Origin: Pseudomonadota bacterium
GTDB taxonomy: Bacteria; Pseudomonadota; Gammaproteobacteria; Steroidobacterales; Woeseiaceae
Direction of reading: 5' to 3'
Length of the DNA: 47,432 nucleotides
Assembly: GCA_022567295.1 (NCBI GenBank)
Contig: JADFHE010000018.1
Coordinates: 1-47,432, forward strand
The notes below the pieces were generated by a model that worked only from the letters and a program-made list of their open reading frames with translations, did no database searches and was not told the DNA's origin. The first letter of the stretch is position 1; each line of letters starts with the position of its first letter. The position numbers were made by a program, and so were the translations under genes. Shown here piece after piece: positions 18,783 through 27,382 of this stretch.

Positions 18783-19631
18783 ATGTCCTTATCCATAGTA
18801 ATTCCTGCTAGAAATGAGAGTGTCGCTATCGGTGCGGTTGTTGCGGTCGCGCGAGAAAATTATCCGGACGCAGAAATTATCGTCGTCGATGACGGCTCAA
18901 ACGACGATACGGCTAGTGTCGCTTCCGGCGCTGGTGCAGTTGTGGTTAGTCATCCGGAAAGCCTGGGTAACGGAGCTGCGGTTAAGTCGGGCGCGCGAGC
19001 TGCATCCGGTGAAATCATCGCATTTATGGATGGTGACGGACAGCATGATGCGGGCGAACTGGCGGTGCTGCTTGGGCGCTTGGACAATGGTTACGAAATG
19101 GCCATCGGTGCAAGAGACACAGGGTCGCATGCCAACTTTGGTCGCTTGTTTGCCAACGGTCTTTATAACGCTATCGCGTCAATAATGAGTGGCCACAAAA
19201 TTCTCGACCTGACGTCCGGGTTCCGCGTTGTGCGAGCAAAAAAGTTCAAGCAGTTTCTGTATCTGCTGCCCAACGGGTTCTCATATCCGACAACTATCAC
19301 GATGGCATTCTTGCGCAGTGGCTATCCGATCGCGTTCGAACCGATTTCAGCGGCAAAGCGAGCGGGCAAGAGTCATATTCGACCCGTTCGCGACGGCGTG
19401 CGTTTCCTGGTGATCATTTTCAAGATCGCGACACTGTATTCGCCATTGAAGATTTTCCTGCCTGTAAGCGGGCTGTTCTTCACCACCGGCCTTGGCTACT
19501 ACGCTTACACTTTTATCACGTCAGGGCGATTCACGAATATGAGCCTGCTGCTTATCAGTGCCTCCGTGATCATTTTTCTGATCGGACTGATTTCCGAACA
19601 GATTACGTCGTTAACGTATAGTCGATCTTAG
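18783..19631 (+). CDS. family 2 glycosyltransferase, polyprenyl-phosphate sugar transferase-like
   Basis: The 282-aa protein has a GT-A fold start (SIVIPARNES), the nucleotide-binding IIVVDDGSNDDT, the DXD-like metal site MDGDGQHD, and DLTSGFRVVR. These are typical of dolichyl/polyprenyl-phosphate mannose or glucose synthases. Two C-terminal membrane helices are visible (FLPVSGLFFTTGLGYYAY and LLLISASVIIFLIGLI). It probably makes a lipid-linked sugar for surface glycans. It follows oadB by 34 bases, but a functional link is not obvious. Its end overlaps the convergent peptidase gene by 4 bases. Confidence 0.87.
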   Translation: MSLSIVIPARNESVAIGAVVAVARENYPDAEIIVVDDGSNDDTASVASGAGAVVVSHPESLGNGAAVKSGARAASGEIIAFMDGDGQHDAGELAVLLGRLDNGYEMAIGARDTGSHANFGRLFANGLYNAIASIMSGHKILDLTSGFRVVRAKKFKQFLYLLPNGFSYPTTITMAFLRSGYPIAFEPISAAKRAGKSHIRPVRDGVRFLVIIFKIATLYSPLKIFLPVSGLFFTTGLGYYAYTFITSGRFTNMSLLLISASVIIFLIGLISEQITSLTYSRS

Positions 19632-21043
19632 TTGGCAGATCTCGAATAGTGATCTTCCAGGATCTGCGCGACGCAACTCGTCAGGCGCTTGCCCGTTTCT
19701 ATATGCAGAAACTCGTTGGGTCCGTGAGCATTCGATTTCGGGCCCAATAATCCGGTGACCAGAAACTGAGCTTCAGGAAATTGCTCGCCTAGCATGCCCA
19801 TGAAAGGAATCGTGCCGCCCGTACCCATGTACATCGATGGTTTGCCGAAGAAGGCATCCGATGCCTTATGCATGGAGGCTTCCAACCAGTCCGCAACTTC
19901 TGGCGCATTCCAACCCGCCATCGTCGATTCGAATTCAAATGACACGTTTGCGAGCGGTGGCGTATCGGCTTCCAGTGCCGACTTGACCGCATTCGCCGCT
20001 TCATTAGCGTCACAGGTCGGCGGTAAGCGGAAAGACAGCTTAAGTTTCGTATAGGGCAGCAACACGTTGCCGGCGTCAATCATCGCGGGCATGCCTTCTG
20101 CACCCGTGATCGCAAGCGTCGGACGCCAGGTGTTATTCAACATGAGCTCGGTGTGGGACTCACTCGGCGATGGATTCTCAACTGCCCATGGAAACTTTGC
20201 ATAGATCAGTTCCTGCAGCGTTGCCGCCGCGAGTTCAGCCTGCTCCAATCGCTGTTGCGGGATTTCGACATGCAATCCGTCGATAAGAATCTGTCCGGTG
20301 GACTCGTCTTCGATGCGGCTGATGAGTTGGCGAGCTATACGAAAACTCGAGGGTACGACGCCGCTGGCAGTTCCGGAATGTACACCCTCCGTCAGAACAT
20401 CAACGCGGAGCGTGCCTGTCAGGTTTCCTCGCAATGAAGTCGTGCACCAAAGCTGGTCGTAGTTGCCGCATTCGGCGTCGAGGCAAATGACAAGGCTAGG
20501 TGCACCGATCCTGTCCCCGAGCAACTCGATGTAATGCGGTAGATCGAAACTGCCGCTCTCTTCACAACCTTCAATTAATACGACGCAATGCGCGTGGGGA
20601 ATGCCCTGTTCCTGCAGTACCCGAATCGCCGTTAGAGAGCCGAACGTGGCATACCCGTCATCGGCTCCGCCGCGACCATACAATTTGCCGTCCTTTATGA
20701 CGGGTGTCCAGGGGTCGAGATCATCGTCCCAGCCGCTAAATTCCGGTTGCTTGTCGTAATGGCCATAGAGCAACACGATTTCGTCCGAATCACCCGGTAT
20801 GTCGATGAACAATATCGGCGTTCGTCCCTCGATACGACAGACTTCAATAGATATGTTCTCTATCGGCTGCGTTCTGCACCAGGATTCCAACATCTCTACG
20901 GCCCGATCCATATGGCCGTGCTCGTGCCAGTCGGGATCGAAGTGCGGCGACTTGTTGGGTATTTTTATGTATTCAGAAATTTGCGGAATGATCTCGTCAT
21001 CCCACATGTTGCTAACAAAATCGGCAGTTTTCTTGTTGTCCAT
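19628..21043 (-). CDS. M20 family metallopeptidase/dipeptidase
   Basis: From ATG 21043 the protein is 471 aa, typical of M20 dipeptidases. Visible signatures are LLYGHYDKQPE (zinc His and neighbouring Asp), LYGRGGADDGYATFGSL (bridging Asp), EGCEESGS (catalytic and ligand Glu), LDAECGNYDQLW, HSGTASGVVPSSFR in the lid domain, and a C-terminal LGPKSNAHGPNE with the last zinc His. Such enzymes cleave dipeptides or acylated amino acids. It lies 43 bases downstream of the semialdehyde dehydrogenase on the same strand, so a nitrogenous product could feed that pathway (inference). Confidence 0.88.
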   Translation of the reverse strand: MDNKKTADFVSNMWDDEIIPQISEYIKIPNKSPHFDPDWHEHGHMDRAVEMLESWCRTQPIENISIEVCRIEGRTPILFIDIPGDSDEIVLLYGHYDKQPEFSGWDDDLDPWTPVIKDGKLYGRGGADDGYATFGSLTAIRVLQEQGIPHAHCVVLIEGCEESGSFDLPHYIELLGDRIGAPSLVICLDAECGNYDQLWCTTSLRGNLTGTLRVDVLTEGVHSGTASGVVPSSFRIARQLISRIEDESTGQILIDGLHVEIPQQRLEQAELAAATLQELIYAKFPWAVENPSPSESHTELMLNNTWRPTLAITGAEGMPAMIDAGNVLLPYTKLKLSFRLPPTCDANEAANAVKSALEADTPPLANVSFEFESTMAGWNAPEVADWLEASMHKASDAFFGKPSMYMGTGGTIPFMGMLGEQFPEAQFLVTGLLGPKSNAHGPNEFLHIETGKRLTSCVAQILEDHYSRSAN

Positions 21044-21086
21044 TATTTTCCGGTGCGTGGTTGGTGAGGGGATGATCAATGGGCCG

Positions 21087-22616
21087 TTATTGGCGACCCG
21101 GGAACGAAAATTGCGCCTTCTCTCGAACTCCCCCCGACGGCCAGCGCTGCGTGATGGTTTTGCGACGAGTGTAGAATCTGACGCTGTCAGGACCGTAGGC
21201 AAACAAGTCGCCAAACAACGAGCGTTTCCAGCCGCCGAAACTGTGGTATGACACGGGCACCGGCAACGGGACGTTAATTCCGACCATGCCAACCTTAATG
21301 TTGTCTGCGAAGTAACGTGCAGCCTCGCCGTCGCGCGTGAAGATGCAAGTGCCATTTCCGTACTCATGATCATTAATGAGTCGCATAGCCTGTTCCTCTG
21401 ATTCGGCGCGCACGACGCATAATACCGGGCCAAATATCTCTTCCTGGTAAATGCGCATTTCTGACGTGACATTGTCGAACAGGCAAGGGCCGAGGAAGAA
21501 TCCGTCTTCGTAACCATCGACGACCAAATCACGACCGTCAGCAACGAGGTCAGCGCCTTCTTCGACACCGAGATCGACGTACCCACGAACCTTGTCGTAA
21601 TGCACCTGAGTCACCAACGGACCCATGTGATTTGACGTGTCGGTACCCGAGCCAACTTTGAGGTCGTCGATTTCCGCCTGCAACTTGCTGACGACGGCGT
21701 CTGCGACTTCGTCGCCGATGCAGACGGCAACGGAGATTGCCATACAGCGTTCGCCGCACGAGCCAAACGCCGCACCCATAAGGGCACTGACCGCGTTGTC
21801 GATGTCCGCATCTGGCATGACGATGGCGTGATTTTTGGCGCCGCCAAGTGCCTGTACGCGTTTGCCGTTCTTGGTGCCGGTATTGTAGATATACTCGGCG
21901 ACCGGCGTAGAGCCGACAAAGCTGATCGCTTGAACGCGTGCATCGTTCAGCAATGTATCGACGGCTTCTTTGTCACCATTGACGAGGTTGAAAACGCCAT
22001 CGGGTAGACCGGCTTCTTTCAAAAGACGGGCTGCGATCATCGGCGCAGTCGGATCTTTTTCAGATGGCTTCAATACAAAGGTATTGCCGCACGCGATGGC
22101 CATCGGATACATCCACATGGGGACCATGGCGGGAAAGTTGAAAGGTGTAATACCGGCGACGACGCCCAGCGGCTGAAAATCTGACCAGCTATCGATGCCC
22201 GGACCCACGTTGCGCGAGAACTCGCCTTTCAGCATCTCGGGAATACCGCACGCATAATCAACGATTTCGACACCACGACCGAACTCACCCATGGCGTCAT
22301 CGAGCACTTTGCCGTGTTCGTTCGTGATGGCGGCGGCAATTTCCTCAGCATGTTCCTCGAGCAGTTGCTTGAACTTGAACATGACACGGGCACGCTTTGC
22401 CGGCGGTGTATTACGCCATGCCGGAAAGGCTGCATCTGCTGCAGCGATAGCGCTTTCAACAGTCGCTTTTGAGGCCATCGCAACGTATCGCGTTACTGCA
22501 CCGGTCGCGGGGTTGGTTATCGGCTCGGGACGATTGTCGTCGGCAACATCGGCGTTATTGATGAAGTGTCCGACGATTTCGGCTGCGTCGACGTTCTTTG
22601 CAGGTGTGGCGTTCAT
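21087..22616 (-). CDS. mmsA: CoA-acylating methylmalonate-/malonate-semialdehyde dehydrogenase
   Basis: The start at 22616 (509 aa) has GGAGAT just upstream. It shows the MmsA pattern: GVVAGITPFNFPAMVPMWMYP, LKPSEKDPTAPM, GGAKNHAIVMPDADID, and catalytic Cys in FGSCGERCMAIS. MmsA converts methylmalonate or malonate semialdehyde with CoA and NAD+ to propionyl- or acetyl-CoA. It is 25 bases downstream of a transaminase that can generate such semialdehydes, a classic pair for beta-alanine catabolism and for valine breakdown. Confidence 0.93.
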   Translation of the reverse strand: MNATPAKNVDAAEIVGHFINNADVADDNRPEPITNPATGAVTRYVAMASKATVESAIAAADAAFPAWRNTPPAKRARVMFKFKQLLEEHAEEIAAAITNEHGKVLDDAMGEFGRGVEIVDYACGIPEMLKGEFSRNVGPGIDSWSDFQPLGVVAGITPFNFPAMVPMWMYPMAIACGNTFVLKPSEKDPTAPMIAARLLKEAGLPDGVFNLVNGDKEAVDTLLNDARVQAISFVGSTPVAEYIYNTGTKNGKRVQALGGAKNHAIVMPDADIDNAVSALMGAAFGSCGERCMAISVAVCIGDEVADAVVSKLQAEIDDLKVGSGTDTSNHMGPLVTQVHYDKVRGYVDLGVEEGADLVADGRDLVVDGYEDGFFLGPCLFDNVTSEMRIYQEEIFGPVLCVVRAESEEQAMRLINDHEYGNGTCIFTRDGEAARYFADNIKVGMVGINVPLPVPVSYHSFGGWKRSLFGDLFAYGPDSVRFYTRRKTITQRWPSGGVREKAQFSFPGRQ

Positions 22617-22641
22617 GTCTATCTCCAAATACTGCTGATAA

Positions 22642-23964
22642 TTACTCGATTGAATCGAGAACGCGGCGAATGGCGGCAAAAGATTGCTCCATTTCATCCG
22701 GCTTCGAATTAAGGAATGGGGAAAATTGCAATGTATCCATACCGTTGCGGACCACGAGATTCTCGTCCCAGAAACATTTCTTGTGCGTCTCAGTGCCGCG
22801 AGCGCCCGGGGCGCCATCGCGCGGCGCCATTTCAATCGCGCCCATCAGCCCGTAATTACGAACATCAATAACATGCTTGTGGTCGGCGAACGAATGCAAC
22901 AGATCCTCGAAGCCTTGTTCAAGGCTGGCGGCTTGTTCGAACGTGCCTTCTTCCTCGTAAACGTCCATTGTTGCGATACCTGCTGCAGCGGCGACCGGGT
23001 GACCGGAATAAGTATAGCCGTGAAACAGCTCGATCATGTTTTCCGGCCCGTGCATGAAGGCATCATAAACCGAGTCGCGCACGAGAACGGCACCCATGGG
23101 AATAACGCCATTGGTCAATCCTTTGGCCGTTATGATGATATCGGGGGTCACGCCAAACCGGTGCGCGCCAAACGGCCTGCCGAGACGACCGAACGCGGTG
23201 ATCACCTCGTCGAAAATCAGCAGAATTCCATGTTGGTCGCAAATCTCACGCAGCCGCTCGAGATAGCCAACCGGCGGCGGCAAAACGCCGGTAGATCCTG
23301 CGACCGGTTCTACGATGACGGCCGCGATGTTACTGCTATCGTGCAGTCCGCATAAGCGCACCAGGTCCTCCGCCAATTCGGCGCCATGCTTCGGCAGGCC
23401 ACGCGAAAACGCATTGCGCTCGATGTCGTGCGTCTGGCGAATGTGGTCGACACCGGGAATCAGGTTCGCGCTGAATGCCTTGCGATTCGGCGCGATGCCG
23501 CCTACTGACATGCCGCCGAAATTTACGCCGTGGTAACCACGCTCGCGACCGATCAGGCGCGTACGATTGCCTTCGCCGCGCGCACGGTGACAGGCGAGAG
23601 CGATTTTCAACGCCGTATCTACAGATTCGGATCCGGAGTTAGTAAAAAAGCAGTGGTTGATGCCCTCCGGCGCCATTTCGGTGACTCGACCAGCCAGCTC
23701 AATGGCCTTATTGTTCGTCACCTGGAAAGTCATGCAATAGTCGAGTTCGGCAACCTGCTTCTGTACCGCCGCGACGATTTTGGGGTGGCAATGTCCCAAA
23801 CCGGAAGTCCACAGTCCGGAGAACATGTCGTACAACTTTGTACCGTTCTCGGTCGTGTAGTGATGACCTGATGCTCCACTGATGACTCGCGGATTCGCCT
23901 TGAAGTCGCGGTTCGCTGTGAACGGCATCCAGTAGGCGTCAATGTTGCTTGCGGCTACGCTCAT
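22642..23964 (-). CDS. class III omega-amino acid:pyruvate transaminase, beta-alanine type
   Basis: The 440-aa protein starts with AYWMPFTANRDFKANPR, the signature of beta-alanine/omega-amino acid:pyruvate aminotransferases. It also has NSGSESVDTALKIA (PLP phosphate site), the LIFDEVITAFGRLG aspartate region and the PLP lysine in IITAKGLTNGVIPMG. It moves an amino group from an omega-amino acid to pyruvate; with beta-alanine the product is malonate semialdehyde, the substrate of the next gene (mmsA). It is divergent from the XRE-cupin regulator, and the region between holds palindromic operator-like sequence. Confidence 0.9.
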   Translation of the reverse strand: MSVAASNIDAYWMPFTANRDFKANPRVISGASGHHYTTENGTKLYDMFSGLWTSGLGHCHPKIVAAVQKQVAELDYCMTFQVTNNKAIELAGRVTEMAPEGINHCFFTNSGSESVDTALKIALACHRARGEGNRTRLIGRERGYHGVNFGGMSVGGIAPNRKAFSANLIPGVDHIRQTHDIERNAFSRGLPKHGAELAEDLVRLCGLHDSSNIAAVIVEPVAGSTGVLPPPVGYLERLREICDQHGILLIFDEVITAFGRLGRPFGAHRFGVTPDIIITAKGLTNGVIPMGAVLVRDSVYDAFMHGPENMIELFHGYTYSGHPVAAAAGIATMDVYEEEGTFEQAASLEQGFEDLLHSFADHKHVIDVRNYGLMGAIEMAPRDGAPGARGTETHKKCFWDENLVVRNGMDTLQFSPFLNSKPDEMEQSFAAIRRVLDSIE

Positions 23965-24065
23965 GGGCAGTGCTCCGTGCTGATTTTCTAAAGAGGAGGA
24001 ATTCTACGCTCTGCAACCGATGTTAAACAATTAGTTAGCTAGATCTTTATAAATCATTGATTTTA

Positions 24066-24094
24066 TTGGCCGTTGGTCGGAGAATGTTTAATAT
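24066..24094 (+). promoter_or_regulatory. candidate promoter of the XRE-cupin regulator
   Basis: TTGGCC (24066-24071), a 17-base spacer and TAATAT (24089-24094) would start transcription near base 24101, ahead of the ATG at 24123 and a GAGG at 24107-24110. The -10 box lies inside the palindrome at 24083-24104, which fits autorepression. Confidence 0.4.
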
Positions 24095-24104
24095 GCTAAA
24101 CATT
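24083..24104. promoter_or_regulatory. palindromic operator candidate
   Basis: AATGTTTA and TAAACATT form a perfect 8-base inverted repeat with a 6-base centre. A half-site TTAAACA recurs at 24023-24029, closer to the divergent transaminase. The position between the regulator and the genes it presumably controls supports an operator for the XRE-cupin protein. Confidence 0.6.
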
Positions 24105-24122
24105 CGTGAGGACATACCGTTC

Positions 24123-24671
24123 ATGGACAATGAAATCGGACTGCGATTAAAGAACATCCGCGTGCGATGCAAGCTGTCGCAGCGCCAGTTGGCGAGGCAG
24201 TCGGACGTTGCGAACGCAACCATTTCACAGATTGAGGCGGGCAAGCTGAATCCGACCGTCAGTATGCTGAAGAAGGTGCTGGACGGATTTCCGATGAGTC
24301 TCGGCGAATTTTTCGGCGATAAGTTTGAGGTCCGCGACCGGGTATTTTTTCGCGCGGAGGAACTGACCGAAATTGCCGACGGCGGGGTGTCGTACAGACA
24401 GGTCGGCGCTAATCTGTCGCACCGCGCAATTCAGTTGATCCAGGAGTGTTACCAGCCACGGTCTGGCACTGGCAAGCATGCGATCACTCACGAGGGAGAG
24501 GAGTGCGGAATTATCCTGCGTGGGCGGCTCGAAGTCACGGTTGGCGAGCAGTCGCAGATATTGATGAAAGGAGACGCCTATTACTTCAAGAGCAACCAGC
24601 CGCACCAGTTTCGGAACCCGGGCAACGAGCCCTGCGAACTCATTTCAGCCTGCACACCGCCCACATTCTAA
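24123..24671 (+). CDS. XRE family transcriptional regulator with cupin domain (PuuR-like)
   Basis: Using ATG 24123 the protein is 182 aa, the usual length of this family. The N-terminus is a helix-turn-helix (LSQRQLARQSDVANATISQI, then EAGKLNPTVSMLKKVL). The C-terminus is a cupin_2 fold (GKHAITHEGEECGIILRGRL, then GDAYYFKSNQPHQFRNPG), where small metabolites bind. PuuR-type regulators repress polyamine or amino-acid catabolism until the substrate appears. It is divergent from the transaminase and followed by an aminotransferase remnant and a ureohydrolase, all consistent targets. Upstream ATGs at 24084 and 24093 lie within the operator and are unlikely. Confidence 0.88.
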   Translation: MDNEIGLRLKNIRVRCKLSQRQLARQSDVANATISQIEAGKLNPTVSMLKKVLDGFPMSLGEFFGDKFEVRDRVFFRAEELTEIADGGVSYRQVGANLSHRAIQLIQECYQPRSGTGKHAITHEGEECGIILRGRLEVTVGEQSQILMKGDAYYFKSNQPHQFRNPGNEPCELISACTPPTF

Positions 24672-24729
24672 GACAGCCGCGTTAATATCCGAATTGGCCC
24701 ACGTTCAGAATAGCCATCAGCGAGCCCCC

Positions 24730-24975
24730 ATGACATCAGTTATTAATTCAAGTACAAATCCTAAAGCCGTCGAGCAAATGATTGTTGACCGCGGCGAGGT
24801 CGTTTACGATCACGACTCAAAGGGCAATAAATATCTCGCGGGACTCGCGGGTTTGTGGTGCACGTCGCTGGGGGGAATGACACCGGCGCTCCGTCCGCCA
24901 CTGGTCATCACAACAGCGCAGGTCGATGAATTGATCGGGAAGTTTTTGAGAGGTCTTGAACAGACGCCGGCATAA
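24730..24975 (+). pseudogene. remnant of a class III (SpuC-like) aminotransferase with the middle deleted
   Basis: The 81-aa frame starts with the N-terminal end of a class III aminotransferase (VVYDHDSKGNKYLAGLAGLW, then CTSLG) and jumps directly to the typical C-terminal end (LRPPLVITTAQVDELIGKFL). A normal enzyme of this family has about 450 residues; the PLP-binding core, including the catalytic Lys, is missing. The join near GGMTPALRPP is in frame. The N-terminal style is that of putrescine/polyamine:pyruvate transaminases. An enzymatic function is impossible, although the short product could still be translated. The ureohydrolase gene starts 7 bases after it. Confidence 0.75.
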
Positions 24976-24982
24976 ATCTGAT

Positions 24983-26017
24983 ATGGACGAGAATAAACTC
25001 AAGAAATTACGTGAGTTGTACGGTGACGCCGACGGCTCGGAATATCTTACTGATCGATTTCGCCATGTCGGAAAAAAACTCGCAGACCGGCCGAATTCGA
25101 CATTCAAGCCCTATTCCGGAGTGTCGACGTTTCTCGATATGCCATTTAATCCGGATCTGGATGGTCTGGACGTTGCACTGATCGGCATTCCGATGGACCT
25201 TGGCGTTACCAATCGCAGCGGCGCGCGGTTCGGACCGCGCGCGGTCCGAACTGTCGAGCGTGTTGGGCCGTACAGTCACGCACTCGATGAGGTGCCGCGC
25301 GGCGTACTGAATGCCGCGGATGTCGGCGACGTGCCGATGCAATCGCGTTTCAGTCTCGCGCAGAGCCTTCTGGATATCGAGACCTATTACAGGAAGGTCG
25401 TGGCGGCGGGTGTCATTCCTCTCAGCGTCGGTGGCGATCACTCAGTGACCTACCCGATCCTCAAGGCTCTCGGCGAAAACGAACCGGTTGGCATGGTTCA
25501 TATAGATGCCCATATGGACACCGGCGGCGCTTACGAGGGCGAGAAATTCCACCACGGCGCGCCGTTCCGGCAGGCCGTTTTATCGGGTGTCCTTGATCCG
25601 GAACGGTCTGTGCAGATCGGAATTCGTGGCGCATCTGAGATCAACGGTGAATTCTCCTATGAGTCCGGAATGACGGTAATCCATGCTGAGGATGTTGAAC
25701 GTCAGGGCGTCGATGCGGTTGTCGCGACTGCGAAAAGCGTGGTCGGCGACCAGCCTTTCTACATTACGATTGACATTGACGGCATCGATCCCGCCTACGC
25801 GCCGGGCACCGGTACGCCCGAGGTCGGTGGCTTGACACCACTGCAGGTGCAAATGATTTTACGCGAGCTGGCCGGGCTAGATATCGTCGGCGGTGATGTG
25901 GTTGAAGTCGCCCCGCAATACGATCCGACCACGAACACAGCACATGTTGCAGCACAATTGTTGTTTGAGCTGTTCGCGCTTATCGCCGTCGGCCCGTCAC
26001 GACGCCCCGCCAAATAG
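24983..26017 (+). CDS. agmatinase/guanidino-acid ureohydrolase
   Basis: The 344-aa protein has all metal-ligand motifs of the ureohydrolase family: GGDHSVTYP, HIDAHMDTGG and ITIDIDGIDPAYAPGTGTPE, supplying the His and Asp ligands of the two Mn ions. SpeB agmatinases, guanidinobutyrases and guanidinopropionases share these, so the substrate cannot be fixed by eye. The FHHGAPFRQAV loop and the neighbours (beta-alanine-type transaminase and MmsA) make a guanidino acid, releasing urea plus an omega-amino acid, a reasonable alternative to agmatine. Confidence 0.88.
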   Translation: MDENKLKKLRELYGDADGSEYLTDRFRHVGKKLADRPNSTFKPYSGVSTFLDMPFNPDLDGLDVALIGIPMDLGVTNRSGARFGPRAVRTVERVGPYSHALDEVPRGVLNAADVGDVPMQSRFSLAQSLLDIETYYRKVVAAGVIPLSVGGDHSVTYPILKALGENEPVGMVHIDAHMDTGGAYEGEKFHHGAPFRQAVLSGVLDPERSVQIGIRGASEINGEFSYESGMTVIHAEDVERQGVDAVVATAKSVVGDQPFYITIDIDGIDPAYAPGTGTPEVGGLTPLQVQMILRELAGLDIVGGDVVEVAPQYDPTTNTAHVAAQLLFELFALIAVGPSRRPAK

Positions 26018-26383
26018 ATGCCGATTTTTGCAAATTAATGCCACAGTGCTCTAGTAGTCCGTCAAGGTGATATTGATGGGTTCAGCGAGTTGTGAAGCGG
26101 TTGCGCGCTAGGCGCGTCTCGTCGGTAATGGCGCGTCCTTGCCAAGAGACGGAACAACGCGCACGACCGCTTCACGGCTCGCCCGAAGGGAGCCACCCGG
26201 ATGATCCAATCCGGCGTTGCAGTCCTTGAAAAGGACTCGCCATTTCCTGCAGACTGCGCCTTGTCTTGAATCATCTGGGTGGCTCTGAACCCGTCAATAT
26301 CACCTTGACGGATTACTAGTCATCGGACGTCCTTTAGTGGCACAGTTACGCCCCTGAAAAATTGCTAGCAGAGTAAGCAGTCC
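26018..26383. other. intergenic region dominated by a compound inverted-repeat element
   Basis: This 366-base stretch holds no credible gene. Bases 26051-26319 are almost entirely base-paired inverted repeats (see the element at 26045-26319). The remaining 64 bases before the branched-chain aminotransferase contain no clear promoter that I could recognise. Confidence 0.7.
26045..26319. repeat. MITE/REP-like compound hairpin element, copy 1
   Basis: Outer 35-base arms at 26051-26085 and 26285-26319 are inverted repeats with only two mismatches. Inside are two further stems: arm A (26085-26100 with 26167-26182) and arm B (26190-26209 with 26266-26285), the latter capped by a perfect AGTCCTT/AAGGACT hairpin (26221-26237). 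The folded form would be a three-way junction. The core TTGCCAAGAGACGGAAC (26139-26155) and the outer AGTGCTCTA (26045-26053) recur in the element at 30977-31106. It encodes nothing recognisable. CTAG at both outer edges could be a target duplication or simply the arm ends. Confidence 0.85.
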
Positions 26384-27373
26384 ATGGCACAGTTTGGTAC
26401 AGAGTTTTGTGATCATATTGCAATCGCGCGCTTCGAAAATGATGCTTGGTCGGCATCGTTCATCGAGCCGCTGAAGCCCTTATCGTTGCACCCGGCAGCA
26501 CATGTTCTTCATTACGCGAGCTCTTGTTTCGAAGGGTTCAAGGCCTATCGCTGGGAAGACGGCAAGGCGCGCATCTTTCGTTTGCCGGGACATGTTGCTC
26601 GCATGCAGAAAAGCGCGGCATCCATGCGGCTACCCGTGCCGGACGCCGATCTGTTGTCCTCAATGGTGATCGATCTCGTCGCCAGCCAGATCGACAATAT
26701 ACCGCCGCCGCCGAGTTCCCTGTACCTGCGGCCGACCCTTATCGGTACGTTGGAGAATATCGGGGCGGCAGCAGCGCCTTCTTCTGAAGCGACGCTGTTT
26801 GTTCTGGCATCGCCCGTTGGAGATTATTTCGACTGCGGAACGGCAACCTTGAAACTACTTGTCGAAGATCAGCGAGCACGTACGACAGAGCAGCTAGGCA
26901 GCACCAAGACGGGCGGCAATTATGCCGCGGCGCTCGGTCCAACGCTTGACGCCAAGGAGCAGTACGGTGCCGACCAGGTGTTGTTCTGTCCAGACGGCGA
27001 TGTTCAGGAGACAGGCGCCGCTAATTTTCTGTTGATCAGTGACGAGGAAATCATTACGAAGCCGCTGGATTCCACTTTCTTGCACGGCATGACACGTGAC
27101 TCGATTCTGCGGCTGGCAGCTGACAACGGCTACCGGATCAACGAAAAAAATATTACCGTCGACGAGCTTCTGGAGCTTGTGAAAACTCACGAGGCGACTT
27201 TGTCCGGCACAGCAGTGTGTTTGTTCCCGGTTGGATCGCTGGTCTACCACGGCGACGAAATCATGGTACGTGACGGCAGACCGGGGCCAAACACCGTGAG
27301 GTTGCGCAAAGCACTGCAGGACGTTCAATGTGGGCAGGCACCCGACACCCACGGCTGGTTGACCGAGGTCTAA
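26384..27373 (+). CDS. ilvE: branched-chain-amino-acid aminotransferase (class IV)
   Basis: The 329-aa protein has the class IV fold. HYASSCFEGFKAYRWEDGK and LYLRPTLIGT are the family's substrate-site regions, and the PLP lysine lies in LGSTKTGGNYAAAL. Downstream are QETGAANFLLI and LHGMTRDSILRLA. It resembles the BCAT2-type enzymes that make or degrade Leu, Ile and Val with 2-oxoglutarate. It is monocistronic: upstream is the repeat element and downstream is the convergent ctaA gene, 9 bases away. Confidence 0.9.
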   Translation: MAQFGTEFCDHIAIARFENDAWSASFIEPLKPLSLHPAAHVLHYASSCFEGFKAYRWEDGKARIFRLPGHVARMQKSAASMRLPVPDADLLSSMVIDLVASQIDNIPPPPSSLYLRPTLIGTLENIGAAAAPSSEATLFVLASPVGDYFDCGTATLKLLVEDQRARTTEQLGSTKTGGNYAAALGPTLDAKEQYGADQVLFCPDGDVQETGAANFLLISDEEIITKPLDSTFLHGMTRDSILRLAADNGYRINEKNITVDELLELVKTHEATLSGTAVCLFPVGSLVYHGDEIMVRDGRPGPNTVRLRKALQDVQCGQAPDTHGWLTEV

Positions 27374-27382
27374 AGAATAGCG

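Noticed and set aside
26045..26319. tRNA or integron attC site
   Set aside because: The multi-stem fold has no tRNA consensus (no TTC loop or acceptor CCA pattern), and attC core sites and an integrase are not seen.
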